DNA from: Hexactinellida sp. DTS-2022
Lineage: Eukaryota > Porifera > Hexactinellida
Length of the DNA: 64,000 bases
NCBI GenBank assembly: GCA_028753945.1
Contig: JAPNXP010000017.1
Coordinates: 62,001 to 126,000, forward strand
Reading direction: 5' to 3'
Below, in pieces: positions 23,144 through 35,190 of this stretch (position 1 is the first letter of the stretch; each line of letters starts with the position of its first letter). The translations under genes were made by a program, and so were the position numbers. The notes beneath the pieces are model-generated. The model saw only the letters and a list, made by a program, of their open reading frames with translations, ran no database searches and was not told the DNA's origin.

Positions 23144-24439
23144 TTTTTGCCATGTCATCATCACTATGAAGTTGTTAAATTATTACAGAAAGGTGATTCA
23201 GTAGGCAACGACCCTTAGAGTGGTGGAAGTTTCCATTTAGCTCACTTCATTTGAGAGATATTCAAGTTTAAGTAGAATATAATTTGTGATGACTCAGCAT
23301 TTTTAAAGTGCGTGTTGGGTATTCACCCAACTCCAACCAACCCATGCGAATTATTTAATTCACAAAATTGTAAAAATACATTTTTTTGACGATGTCATCA
23401 TCACCTCAAGGTGTCAAGACCCACTTGTATAGGTGGTACGTGCCATAAGGACCAATTGATAAATTGAAAGTTTGTTTCTATCTTGTATCATCTCTGAGAT
23501 TAATGAAATTTAGCTAATTAGTATAAATATTTAATTAATACATTAATAATTCAACACCATAATTATGTACAGCAAAATAAATTAAGTTCAATTATTTGCA
23601 CTTATTATTAATTTAAATCGAATTTCACTATCATATTTGAATTCAGCGCACTCGATAACCCCAATAATCCAATTGGAACCGTCTATAAGTTAAATACAAA
23701 AGGAATTAATTATAATAAATTACGTCAGTACATTAATTGTGCAAGAATATTCTCGCGAAATAAATATAATCACTTTATCTGTCGTTGTTGTGGAATGTAA
23801 AATGTTAACGGTTCTATCATAAACCATCTTTAGTTTAATGCCATTCATTACTTATTGATAATAAATTAAATTATTAGTTATTTATTTTAGCAATGTTATC
23901 CACGGTGAGTTGAGTAAAGTCAACAAATTCCTTATATAAATTAATTTAATTTAATAAATTGCATAGTAATGCTAGAATTAAATAGAAGCCAGCTGGAATT
24001 TATAAGTTAAATCAATATAATTATCGAAAGTTGAATCACTAGAGTAGGATTTAACAAGTTAAATCAATATAATTATTACAAGTTGAAACAATAGAATTAG
24101 ATTTAACACTTTACTGAAATTGAAGTGTGAGTAAACAAAGAAATTTCAACCCCCAGTTATGGCAGAAATTGACCCCTTTATTGGAAAGTTTATTCTCCCA
24201 TCAGACGCAGAATTTTATGGCGAATCCAAATATGAAATAAAATTTGGGGGTTTAGTAAAACATATTTTGAGTTATGGACCAGACAAATTTTTATAGGTGT
24301 TAAAGATGTGTCAAAAATTTGTTAACGAAAAATCGTAACCCCAGGTGCAAATTAGACGGTCCCATCGCACCTACATGCCTAGTTTCAGCCCATCAACAAT
24401 TAAGCTCTGGCCAGGGCACCGTCTACGGAGAAAAAAAAA

Positions 24440-24574
24440 ATAATAAAAATAAAGGCAGTGATTCTAATACTGGGCCACTATACTATAGTATAGTCGGCAC
24501 AGTAATAAAAATAATAAAAATAAAGGCAGTGATTCTAATACTGGGCCACTATACTATAGTATAGTCGGCACAGT
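24440..24574 (-). repeat. Doubled 5'-terminal block of the inserted dimer
   Basis: Two ~62-bp copies (GGCAGTGATTCTAATACTGG...GTCGGCACAGT) mirror the block at 2504-2640, showing the doublet is part of the element. Confidence 0.85.
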
Positions 24575-25141
24575 AATAAGGATTGTATGGAACAACCGAA
24601 CGATTGTCTAATTCAATACCATTTACTTGTACAGTTCGTTTGTTATCACGACGTTGGTATATAGGATAGCTATCGTTGCCTGTTGTAGTACATTCAGCAA
24701 AAGCTTTTGGATATTTTTCGTGCATTTACCATCGCGCATGCAAGGAGCGTTTCTCCTTATAGAGCCACACGGACTATGCATCATACAACGCTTAACAATA
24801 TCGTGAAGCCTTGGATTATGGATTGGGTCGGGAATTTCCGCACATACAATTTTGTCATAATCTGATGATTCTCTAGGTTTATCGCTCTGACATAAAATCA
24901 CCAAAATGTGTGCATGGGGGAGGCCCCGTTTTTGGAATTCTATTGTATAAACATGCGCCAACGGTTTACCTAACACGTGTTTGTTACAGATATCATTAGG
25001 TAATTCTTTCAATTTCATCTTAAATACTCTAACAATTAAATCAGGACGATCGGTCGCTTTTTGGTTTCCTATAAGAGCAGAGGATATCTCCTCCCATTTC
25101 AGGATTGCATGTAAATGTAATGAATAAGTCTGGCTTACCAT
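24575..25141 (-). pseudogene. Helitron Rep HUH endonuclease region
   Basis: Contains the metal-binding HUH motif in KRGLPHAHILVIL and the conserved block CMMHSPCG. HUH nucleases nick single-stranded DNA and form a tyrosine-DNA bond. The frame shifts near 24715; beyond it another frame continues with YPIYQRR and SVVPYNP up to the insertion at 24574. The upstream piece (25041-26672) joins by a shift near 25105 at the CNP motif. The catalytic tyrosines lie beyond the insertion, so the nuclease is inactive as it stands. Confidence 0.88.
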
Positions 25142-26785
25142 ATTTCCTGACTATAGACATACTGTCCTGGTATAACTCAAACATTTGTCGAGGACTACCT
25201 GTGAAGGAAGAAGGCAATATCACTTTACGTCCCAAATCTCTAGGATTAGAATCGCCAGCAGAAATAGCATCAGCAAGGCCACTGTATAGATCTACTCTAA
25301 TCTTTTGCTGATTGCACTTAATATAGTTCAGTCGCTGTTGCTCCACTTTAGCAAACATATCCACCAAGTACTGATGAAAGAGTCTGCCAAACATGTGTAG
25401 ATAGCTCAAATCACTTCTCACCATCAGACGGGAAGAGTAATACTCCAATGCAGTCACATCTCCTTTCCCTCTGCTGTGAGGGATTTTCAGATGCCAGCCA
25501 TTATCTCCTGAGGGGAACAAAAGTACATAATGCAAAGAATCATAAGCGCAATTGCACTCGGTTATACGCGGTAAACCCCCTGTACGTGCATGTAGCACTA
25601 TGTCTCTGCTGGCTACGCCTTCTGAATATCCGTCTCCGGGCATGATAACGGCTACCTCTGGGGCAGCAGGGGCGTTATAGCGTCTGGGATCTGGGACACC
25701 ATCAGCTCGGATGATCATCCTAACGTCAGTTCCTCCTTGCGCTCTCATTAGCTCTATTCCGTGTCTGAAATACTGCACATAAGGATTGACCTCGTGCATT
25801 AGGGCCTGCAGTGCTTTCAGTTCTGGCAGAGATGCCTCTCCCAGATGCCGCTGCCGGTTTTCTATCTCGCCCTCAGCTGTCCCATCATGGATGTATATCT
25901 GGGAAAAGGAGGGAGCCTCTCCCTCTCTGGGTGTCAGCTGTCCGATGTAATGGTGTACAACTCCCTGGATACGGAAGGTGTATACTCCACGTCTCGCGCT
26001 AGCAAGTTCCTTATCGAGGTTTACTCCCAGCGAAGCAAAGGCTAGAGCTGAGTTGTAGGCTCGAATTTGATCTCTGAACTCTCTCCCTCGTTTGTCAGCA
26101 GTAGTCAGCAGATGCAGTAGCATCTCAGGCGGTGAGACTAAAGGGGGTAGAACCACCTTCCCCTGTCCACAACAGAGGGGGAACTTGTTGCATTTCTTAG
26201 TGCTAGTGGTAAGCTTTTCGATCTCCCAAAACTTCGCGCCACAAAGTGGACAATTAAATTCCATTGCACCAAAATAATTTTCGTTGATTAGATTATCGTT
26301 AAATTCAGATGCAGGAACGGAACGTGCGATATTAAGATAACTACCATTACTATTACCTTTGGTCCTTAAGGACTGGTACTTTCTTTGATAGTCTAGACGG
26401 GAAATTCGTCTTTCATTACTCTCGTCCTCGAAATGAGCTTTATTATGATCTCGCTGGCGCTTCTGGCGGATAATTAGTTCTTCGCTGCTCTCACTTAAAT
26501 AGTAAGCTTTCTGATATTCTAGCTGGCGTTCAAGACGGGTAGCTCGATCATCTGTACTCTGGTTGTCAAAATGAGAATGTTGATATTTAAGCCGTTGACC
26601 GAGGCGGGAAGCTCGTTCTTCACCGCTCTGATTCTCGTAATATGCCAGTTGATACTCAAGCTGTTTCTCCAACCTGGCCTGTTTAGCTTCTAATGTTTCA
26701 TTACTCCTCGAAATTTCACTCTCAACGCATCGTTTTTAGTAAAACGTGATTTGCGCTGAGGACCGCGTTTAGTAATTCGGGGCAT
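25041..26785 (-). pseudogene. Helitron N-terminal region and Helitron_like_N domain
   Basis: The frame from 26672 opens with 4-5 copies of a ~25-residue basic repeat (RLERQLEYQKAYY type), then a Cys-rich finger (CPLCGAKFW...CNKFPLCCGQ), then the Helitron_like_N domain with RLFHQYLVDMFAKVEQQRLN and GKPDLFITFTCNP. A plausible original ATG lies at 26785 (MPRITKRGPQRKSRF), joined to the main frame by a shift near 26720. Total coding length without the insertion is about 5.5 kb, normal for RepHel. Confidence 0.88.
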
Positions 26786-27290
26786 TATGAAGGCTTTAAT
26801 TGATTAATTAATCAAAAGTTTGGAAATGAAGAGTTTATAAGGTGGAATGAAATGTGAAGTTTGAAAGGTTTTAGTTTAACTATTTATGCGATTAATGGGA
26901 CTATTAAAGTATGTACTAACTTATAGGGTAAATTTATTGGTCAAATGTATTGACCCAGAATTATTTGTATTTATTTTTTCAGCCAATTAAATTGCAGTCT
27001 CAGTAGGCTTTCTATAATGCATAATTAACAGCTGATAGTTTTGTCACCTTTTGAAAGGGAAGATATGAATATTTTTCTTAGATATTAGAACTTGTTCCTA
27101 GAAACAATATTTTCTACCCCTCTGCCAAATTTCAAGTCTGTAGCTCTTACCAGTTCCTCAATCAATTCCGAAAAAAAAAAAAAAAAATCATTGTGATTTA
27201 GTATATAAGATATTTGACATTTTCTCTCCCCTCGTTTGCTATTAGGATTTTTATAGAAGCACTTCACTATATCGCATTCATTTTTGTTTC
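26786..27290. other. Helitron 5' flank
   Basis: No gene. Contains the repeat shared with window positions 1-108 (at 27118-27213) with a poly-A tract. The 5' terminus of the Helitron is not identifiable. Confidence 0.4.
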
Positions 27291-27322
27291 CCTTATAATT
27301 TTTTCCCTTTTGACTCTAAATT

Positions 27323-27905
27323 TACAAGGGTTGTCCCAAATCTTCCTTACCGATTTTTGTCACAAAGAAAATATATTACATTAACTAAATAAATTCATCA
27401 TCTAAACGTTCAAAATATTCCCCCTTCAACTTTCTGCATAGTTCTCATCTCCTGGGAACTTATCTATGCCTGTGGTATAATTCGGGAGGGCTTCCTCTAA
27501 TCCAGTGATTTATTTGCTGCTTCACTACTTGAAATCGCTCATCATTCTTTTCCAAACAACCAGTAATCGCTCGGAACTAGGTCTGGACTGTATGGTGGAT
27601 GGAGATGACATTCAAATCTCAAGCGACGAATACGCCCCTGTCTGGCCTCGTCTTATCACGTTCAAGTAAAATTCCATTGTTAAGTTTCCCACGCCTGTCC
27701 CAAGTATTACTTGCCGCAATTCGTCAAGTTCGCTTATGTAATAATCGCTGTTAATGATCGTTTCTATGGAATCCAATCAATTGACAGTATTCCCTTTCAA
27801 CCCTAGAATACGGTGGCCATCCGTTTGCCTGCTGAGGGATTAGTGTGAAGTTGGATTAGTATACGACCAGAGTAACCTTAGTCAGATATTTGACTCACTT
27901 CTAGT
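27323..27905 (-). pseudogene. mariner-type transposase relic
   Basis: Minus-strand translation in broken frames shows the C-terminal DDD/E block HPPYSPDLVPSDYWLFGK, then FQVVKQQINHWI and a GEYFE ending, as in mariner transposases. The left edge has GGGTTGTCCCAAATC, a plausible inverted-repeat end. Stops and frameshifts are frequent. N-terminal parts are not seen. Confidence 0.55.
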
Positions 27906-28093
27906 TATCAAATTTGAATAATTTTAGTTTCATTCGACAGAGGAGAAACTGAGGTTTTTCCGTGATATAATTTATTTTACAAAATATTAACTTTAAGTTG
28001 GTTATTTTTATCATGCAAAGTAGGTTGGTCATAGCATTCTAAAATACTAAGGCAAATGCACTCATGTTTTTTGGACCATGTATTTGTTATTTA

Positions 28094-28507
28094 CAGGGGT
28101 GGTGAATCTGCTGTTAACAGCCATTTTGGCTGTTTGCTGTTAACAGCTAAGAATTCGTCCCCAATTGGCATTAAAAACTGCATTTATGTTGCCTATAAGT
28201 TGTTAATTAACGCCAATTTAAGCTGTTAACAGCCAATGTGAGCTGTTAATAGCCAATTCAAGCTGTTCAAATTGAATAATTGTATTAGTAAAAATTAAGG
28301 AAAAGGGACAAGCAAAGAAATTTATTCTCAAAAATGTTTAAATTCGAATTGTATATCGTATTTACGTAACAGTGAAATTTGAAACCAAATGATTATATAA
28401 TAATATTTCAATTATTGCATTGGTCAGCATCTAGCTGTTAACAGCTTCGATTTTCATTTGCTGTTAACAGCCAGTGGCTGTTAACAGCTTGTCTGTTTCC
28501 ATCCCTG
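28094..28507. mobile_element. hAT-type MITE with GCTGTTAACAGC repeats
   Basis: Ends CAGGGGTGGTGAATC and GTTTCCATCCCTG are flanked by a perfect 8-bp duplication GTTATTTA (28086-28093, 28508-28515). Six perfect copies of the 12-bp palindrome GCTGTTAACAGC plus variants lie inside. They may be transposase-binding subterminal repeats. Confidence 0.88.
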
Positions 28508-28832
28508 GTTATTTAGAAAATATTTATTCCATATATATGTACAGAAAACTTCATGCTAAATATGATTTTCTTGTACTATATATATCCCCTTAATTTTTTG
28601 TCTATCTTACTTTTTGGAGTACGTAGTTATGGCTGATTGAATTGGAATTTCTATGAATTTTATTGTCAGAGCTTAGCTTTGTACTAATTCCTGTTTGAAT
28701 ACATATGTATTCGTTAGGATCTAACTATATAAGATCCAGATTCCAATCCAATTAAGTTTTATGCAATCATCCGCTTTTTGTCCATTTATGAAATTCTTAG
28801 ATTCATTTTATAGATCTTTGAATTGGTTATAG

Positions 28833-29758
28833 TCTGGTCGTTGGAAGGTTGAACCTAGAAAAATTCATACAAAGCGTATTTTAGTATCATTAGAAGCGTA
28901 ATTTTTCGTAGAATAACATATCCAAAATCCGCTAAAATCCGTTTTGGGGAAAATATTTTACACGGGTGGCAGTGTCGGCCATTTCATAGTAAATCGCCGA
29001 CATTTTCGTAACTAATTTTCTCAAATCAATTCTAATCAACTTATAATCATCATATTTTACTCAGCGTAAAATTTCCAGCAATTTGATATATCACATGACA
29101 ACATTTGGAGGATTTTTTCCATGGCAACGCTGGAATGTATCAAAAATATGTCAGGAATGTACGAACATTCCATTCTCAAATTGTGTGCCTATCCAATCTA
29201 GTGACCCCTCGTTCAACTCCACTAGTATAATTATACACATATCGACCCTCTAAATAGGATTTGTCGAGATTAATCGAGATAAACCTAAAATTGAAGATTT
29301 TCAGCTAAATCTCGTCAAATCCCATTTTAGAGGGTCGATATGTGTATAATTATACTAGTGGAGTTGAACGACGGGTCACTAGATTGGATAGGCACACAAT
29401 TTGAGAATGGAATGTTCGTACATTCCTGACATATTTTTGATACATTCCGGCGTTGCCATGGAAAAAATCCTCCAAATGTTGTCATGTGATATATCAAATT
29501 GCTGGAAATTTTACGCTGAGTACAAATATGATGATTATAAGTTGATTAGAATTGATTTGAGAAAGTTAGTTACGAAAATGTCGGCGATTTACTATGAAAT
29601 GGCCGACACTGCCACCCGTGTAAAATATTTTCCCCAAACGGATTTTAGCGGATTTTGGATATGTTATTCTACGAAAAATTACGCTTCTAATGATACTAAA
29701 ATACGCTTTGTATGAATTTTTTCTAGGTATGACCCATTTTGGGATTTCAACGACCAGA
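28833..29758. mobile_element. 926-bp near-perfect palindromic foldback element
   Basis: Arms of about 445 bp start TCTGGTCGTTG and end CAACGACCAGA, centred near 29296. Flanks read TTATAG and TTATTAG, a doubtful duplication. No transposase. The 104-codon open frame at 29401 is arm sequence, not a gene. Confidence 0.8.
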
Positions 29759-29759
29759 T

Positions 29760-30900
29760 TATTAGTGATCTATAGCAGATCTAAAAGGTATAAATATTCA
29801 AATCGTCGATATAAACCCGAACAACTGCAATTTTTGTTTTATCTACCAAAATGACAATTTGCGCGTCGAAATGCCCATATATGGTCATGGTCGTTTTCGT
29901 ACTCCCACTTTTCTAACTTTTGCCTCCTTTGAGCTAGAGCTTAGCTTACAAGGGAATTCTACATGCAACCCTCGATATAATATACATAAATGTATTACTA
30001 TATCATTCTAACTTCATTTTGGCACGGCACTACCATATATTGGTCATAGCCAATCTTGGATACAAAGTACTCACGCTTAAAGATTCAATGGGTCAAAATT
30101 ATTTTGTTGGACTAAAAAGTGTGTACAAACCATTTATATTAACAGCGACCAAGTTTTGACCACTTATTTCTCCCACAACATTGTGTCGCGCCCAATAGAT
30201 TATAGAAATTTGAATTAGATTTGATCATTTCCAATAATTGTATCCAGCCAGGCTGTTGTACCTATGCTTCCTGTAACCTAAATATTAAGATTACGAATCA
30301 AAAAATTTAATATAATTCCCTAATACCCATTTGCTGGGCTGTGCCATCTCGGATTTCTAAAATATTCACTATCAATGAAATAATGGGCTACTTTATAAAA
30401 TTATCCCTGAAATATTGCAATGATTCTGCCGCCAGACCAGGTCGCCATATAGAAGCCTATTTCCTTATTCTAAAAATATCTGTAAGAATCCAATGATATT
30501 CCATAGGGTGATATCGATAGGCGAAATATTGAAGAATATGAATATCGCACAAAAAAACACTGCCTACCTACAAAATTCATCCACTATTTTGGTCGTTACA
30601 CAAGTGCGAAACTTACTTTTCTGATGGAAGCATATCGGCGCCTAACGGGTGATGTAGCTCCTGCTCTCTAGTAGCACAGCTTCTTGGGACAAGATCCAGG
30701 TTGTTTAGGATTTGAAAGCCCAAAACACTGGGAGGCCAGGGCCGTACACAGTTTTCTTAGAAATGTCAGCGGTATCTGGAAGTATCAATTGAAATTAGTT
30801 GATGAACGCCGACATGATGCTGTGGACAATGTTGAAGTGATCATTAGTCTAGCTCGTGCTTTTAGTCCGAGGTGCTTTTAGTTTCATGGAGAACATTTTC
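29760..30900. other. No gene recognised
   Basis: Ordinary AT-rich sequence with a 65-codon frame at 30684 that matches nothing I know. Nothing else to report. Confidence 0.3.
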
Positions 30901-31420
30901 TTCCCAAAACTATTATACATGTATCTAATTTGAGTATTATACAGGTTATAATCCATTTACAAATCATAGGCAATTGTAAACTCTAGCCTATGGAACACCA
31001 AGTAAACTAATCATATGCTCAATAATCTGCAATAGTACAACTTCACTGGACTAGATCAAATAATATTTCATTGCCAGGATACCTCCCCTTCTTCATTGGA
31101 GGATAGATATGTACACAACCTTTCTCTAATATTCTTTGCAGTTTTCGAATAAATATTCCCTCCCTGTCTATTTAACGGTGCAAACCTGATGAAATTGATC
31201 TTGGTGCCAGCCTCCTTGTTCTAATACACGAGTTAACGTATTTTCGAATCGACACATCCAGGTGGTAAATATATGGCACATAATATTATTTGACTCAAAG
31301 TTATAATCTTTACTTTCTCTGGATTTAGATTAATAGGAGCCATAATATTCTGAAACGATTTGTTAGAATACCGAAAACATTTTCAACAACTATTCGAGCT
31401 CGAATTAGTCTACACTAACC
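30900..31420 (-). pseudogene. PIF/Harbinger-type transposase relic
   Basis: Minus-strand reading gives RARIVVENVFGILTNRFRI, the conserved DDE_Tnp_4 C-terminal motif, then after a shift APINLNPEKVKIITLSQ. A stretch resembling the family tail follows. Multiple frameshifts; only the C-terminal portion is seen. Confidence 0.55.
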
Positions 31421-31908
31421 GAACAAAAGTATTTGAACAACAGGAATTTTTATTCCAGACACAAAGTGCTTCTTGTAACGTACATATTAACGGCTGTTTA
31501 AATACTTTGAAATGACGTTAAGTATCTTACTATAGTTATAAATTTACTAATATTGTGACTTGAAGTCATTTAAATCCAATATCCATAGTGGCATAAGTGT
31601 ACCTATCACGTACTACTTGTGGCAGAAGTGGCACAAATGGGAATGTGGCTGTATCTCAGTGAAAAGAATTGTAATTATTTGAAACTAAGAACCTAATAGT
31701 AATTCGACCATGTGGTGTTCAAATCTGCAATCAGACTGTGTATTTACTTGTCCGATAATGATCATAAATTCTATATTTAATTAGATCATTATATAGTTAA
31801 TGAGTTTATACCTCCATAAAAATGTAAATTCAAAAATCTTGCTATTTTATTATACTTAACCATACCTACGTTACATAAGTCCCTACAGTTAACTACAAAT
31901 TTGGTACC

Positions 31909-31948
31909 ATGGATGCTGTCGAAGAGGAAGTGTCCGAAATCTTAAATG
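31909..31948 (+). CDS. Possible short first coding exon
   Basis: An ATG in good context (ACCATGG) opens 13 codons (MDAVEEEVSEILN) that end at a consensus donor (G|GTAAGT, 31949). No downstream exon was recognised and the gene would run against RPL7A. Context and donor are the only evidence. Confidence 0.2.
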
Positions 31949-32107
31949 GTAAGTACAAGCTGAAAATTGATGCAACTAAATGTTTTAACGAGTAGTTAGA
32001 CAGTTTAAAATATTCTGACTGGTAGTATTTTTACTCTATGTATAAATGATTTAATCCTGGAATAGGATACGATAATTCCTTATTTAACCACTAGATAATA
32101 CTTAAAA

Positions 32108-32420
32108 ACTGTGCCGACAGCATTTCCCTTTGGAGACACTAATAATTACCCAACCAGCAATGTAGTGCCTCCAAAGGAAAATGATGTCGGCACAGCTTGC
32201 AATTTTTGATATTTTTTGTAATGCTATAGTTAAACCAATTCAGAAAGGTGTTTCGGAAGGCAACGACCCTTATAGTGGTGGAAGCTTTCTTTAACTCACT
32301 TAATTTTAGAGATATTCAAGTTTGAGTGCAAAATAATAGGTGACGAGACAGCATTTTTATGTGCGTGTTGGGTGTTCACCCAACACCAACCAACCCATTC
32401 GAAATTCAGTCAACTCCCCT
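32108..32420 (-). mobile_element. Old partial copy of the hairpin-ended element
   Basis: A degraded palindrome (TGTGCCGACAGCATTTCCC...GATGTCGGCACAG) is followed by the inverted 3' body (CAACGACCCTTATAG, CGTGTTGGGTGTTCACCCAAC). The head is missing. Confidence 0.75.
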
Positions 32421-33696
32421 CATAATGGTGTCCAGCCAGGGTTAAAATAAATGGGATTTCACTTACAATTACTTTAGATATATTTTAAACTCAAAATACT
32501 GAAGAACTTTAGATATATTTTACTTTAGATATATTTTAAACTCAAAAATACTGAAGAAGTGTGGTTGTGTTCTGTCGCTCCGCGGCAGAACACAACCACA
32601 CACTAACCGCTTCGAAGTTAGTGTGAGACATGTATCTGGCATATAATTTTGTCATTAAACTACATTATTGAATAAACGAATACATATTCAGTTAGTCTTC
32701 ACACCAAAAGGGTACCCGGATTTGGGAGGTCCGAATGACGGAGTTTTGATTGTACTAGGTGCACTGAAAATTAAATTGGACCTATAGTTTTGACGTAACA
32801 GCCCTTTAAATATTTATCACGTCATTTGTCACCATGGGAGGTCTATTTTTAAACGGATTTGAAAATATTTTGCCATATATGCATGCAATAACCTGTTCAC
32901 AGGTCTCCAGAAGAATTTTTATTTGAAATTTGAATATTTTCAATTGATTCTGAGCATTACTCATCGATTGCGAGAAATAATGTTTTTCAACTCAATAATT
33001 TCAGATTTGTCTCAAATACTAGTGACAATATAAGAGAGCAATTGTGGTTGAACAACAATTCAACGGGAATACAAAAATGAAATAGGAATATAATACAATA
33101 ACTTGTATACCACGAAGTATTGTATAATATTAATAATAAAACCCGATGAAATTTCAACCTAACACCACACGAACACGGCCAAGCTACATGAACTTTGAAG
33201 ACGAAACGACACGAGCACGAAAATCTTGCCACAACACGAAACGAACACGACACGAGATATGAACCTTCAACACGAACACGAATTCGTGTCGTGTTCGTAT
33301 CTTGTCGCTCGGCTCTACACCCCATCTCCTAGGACCGCAACTGCATCAATCCAGGAAAAAATTTCATCGCGCCTAATTAAGTTTGAGCTTTGCTCTAACG
33401 CGGCCTAAAATACTCAATTTGTACTTAATTCTGCGAGCATCTCCAGATTTTCGCGCGCCTAGAAAATTTCCTTTCAAAATTACTCGCCTGGAGGCGAGTT
33501 GTGCATGTCTGGATGAAAGCCTCCTCGATTATACCTTTTTCATCGTGGATATAAATATGCCAGGTTTCTTACACCAACGCCCAAAATATTTTAGTAATTT
33601 ATCTAGTGCTTTGGTAATATATTTTATCACTCCAAATCGAAGAGAGCAGTTATTCGATCAGCCAAATCGATCGCGGGCCATAGATTGAATAACTTA
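32421..33696. other. Intergenic, scattered repeats only
   Basis: Holds a GC-rich palindromic repeat piece at 32570-32620 (CTCCGCGGCAGAACACAACC), a run of CACGAACACGA-type simple repeats at 33160-33310, and a fragment related to the 17067 MITE at 33350-33520 (TCTGGATGAAAGCCTC). No gene recognised. Confidence 0.4.
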
Positions 33697-33704
33697 TGCT
33701 ATAC

Positions 33705-33901
33705 CAAGGGTTTTTTAAGGCCGATCTTGGTGTAAATCTTGCACCAATATTTTTTGGAGTTACACTACGATTTGAGTCGGCCGCGGCAGCTGCAGTGTTG
33801 AGTTACACACGATTCGGGTCGGCCGCGGCGGCTGCAGTGTTGAGTTACACCAAGGCCGCGCGCTGAGCTACATCAAGGTCTCAACCTTAACAAAAACCCT
33901 G
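33705..33901. mobile_element. hAT-type MITE with GGCCGCGGC repeats, copy 1
   Basis: Ends CAAGGGTTTTTT / AAAAACCCTG are flanked by a perfect 8-bp duplication TGCTATAC (33697-33704, 33902-33909). The interior has GTCGGCCGCGGC and GCTGCAGTGTTGAGTTACAC repeated. Same family as 43146-43290. Confidence 0.85.
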
Positions 33902-33909
33902 TGCTATAC

Positions 33910-34253
33910 CTATACCTCAGAAAAATTTTCAGATACGAGAACTTAGAGCTCATTTTTTATTAGGTACTTAGGATGATTATCGCAGACATAGTATCACTAT
34001 GATATAATCTATTAACTTGCAAATTTAATTTAACATTAGAAAATATATTAATAGGGCCTTCATCAAAATCGGTCATTTACCAGATGTTTTAAGAGCTACT
34101 TAAAGCATCAGTATAAAGTTTCAGTAAATTAAATACTATATGAATTGAGCACTAATAAACTACATATTTTTTAGATTAACATACTAAGTAAGCCTAACGA
34201 TAAAGAAACAACACTAAATCAAATTTCTACTTTTGAAGACTAAACTCGAAATA
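33910..34253 (-). other. RPL7A 3' UTR region
   Basis: Downstream of the RPL7A stop on the minus strand. Candidate poly(A) hexamers are ATTAAA at 34028-34023 and AATAAA at 33961-33956. Confidence 0.35.
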
Positions 34254-34477
34254 TTATTTCTTTTGTGACTCTTTCTGACGTTGACTTTCTAGAAATTCAG
34301 TCCTTGCACGACTTTTTGACCCCATTATTCCGCCTCCCCAATGTTTCCGAATTTCATCTGCACGATCATTATAATCAGCATTTATGGCATCAATCATTGT
34401 CGAGAATGAAGCCTTGTCTTCAGGGCGAACATCTGTAAGGGCAAGAGTTGTAGCATTTTTTAGATGGACAAGCTGAC
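34254..34477 (-). CDS. RPL7A: Ribosomal protein eL8 (RPL7A), exon 3, C-terminus
   Basis: Encodes the last ~74 residues of eL8, a large-subunit protein of the cytosolic ribosome. It starts after a TTATAG acceptor (34479-34478) and completes the glycine codon split with exon 2 (phase 1). Motifs are QLVHLKNATTLALTDVRPED and IRKHWGGGIMGSKS, the latter a hallmark of eL8. The tail is Lys/Gln-rich and ends at TAA 34256-34254. The open frame upstream of 34477 is intronic. Confidence 0.95.
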
Positions 34478-34602
34478 CTATAATTAAAACAGGTCTAAGT
34501 ATAGTCAGGGGGGCAATAATTTTAATCGATAAATTATTCAAATACTCACCAATGATTAATTAAAATCAAGGTTGCAACAAAAATTTAATAAATACCTTAT
34601 TA

Positions 34603-34712
34603 TAGGAAATTAACGCTCCATGAAATTAACGCGAATTGTTCCAAATCGCGTTAATTTCCTTCGTGTTAATTTCCATGACGTGAATTTCCATGACCTTAAT
34701 TTCCGGCAGAGT
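34603..34712. mobile_element. Short TAGGAAATTAACGC-family MITE
   Basis: Repeats of GAAATTAACGCG and the complement CGCGTTAATTTCC in inverted arrangement, as in the larger copies at 55083 and 56083. The right end is degenerate. Confidence 0.6.
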
Positions 34713-34734
34713 TATATTTAGTCTGAAATATTTC

Positions 34735-35190
34735 CTGCACAGTTATAGTTTGAAGTTCTAGGGAAGGTGTCATATGGAGTCTAGATGTGTACCTGGGATC
34801 ACGTTTTGTTATAACAAATATTTAGAGCCTCATCCACACCTAGTGAAAATTTGGCCATAACAAAAAATAATTATTGGTTATGCATATTGAATTTATGCAC
34901 ATCTGAAAGATAATTAAATTTAGCACCATTTGGGTATTTCAGAATTTTAAATTTGGGCTTAGTTTGTACCACAAATGAGTTGCAAATTTACTTTGTTTGC
35001 TAACACTTCAGTTCAATTGAAAGTGTTAAATCGAATTCCATTGCTTAATTAAACTTGATATAATTATATTGATTTAACTTGTGAATTCGAGCTGGCTTCT
35101 CTCCAATCGCAGAAATACTATACAATAGAGTGAAACATATTAAATAAATTAAATAATGAATTTGTTGAATTTCACTAAACTCACCCTTCG
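34735..35190 (+). mobile_element. Old head of the hairpin-ended element (type A)
   Basis: Diverged match to the type-A head: GATGTGTACCTGGGATCACG, TTCAGTTCAATTGAAAGTGT and GAGCTGGCTTCT appear in the array order. No palindrome follows. Confidence 0.65.

Larger units (their letters stand above)
21606..24574 (-). mobile_element. Dimer of the hairpin-ended element inserted in the Helitron
   Basis: Two units of the 109-11727 family sit inverted. Palindromes are at 21608-21725 and 23028-23143. Type-B heads lie near 22910-23020 and 24320-24430. A double 5'-terminal block ends at 24574. The Helitron reading resumes on both sides (VVPYNP | LLLKYNAHINVE), so edges are defined to within the shared TT: the flanks are AATCCTTATT and TTTACTTCTG on the coding strand. 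This fits insertion between two Ts with no or minimal duplication. Confidence 0.88.

Noticed and set aside
29401..29715. 104-codon + strand frame
   Set aside because: It is one arm of the 926-bp palindrome and matches nothing.
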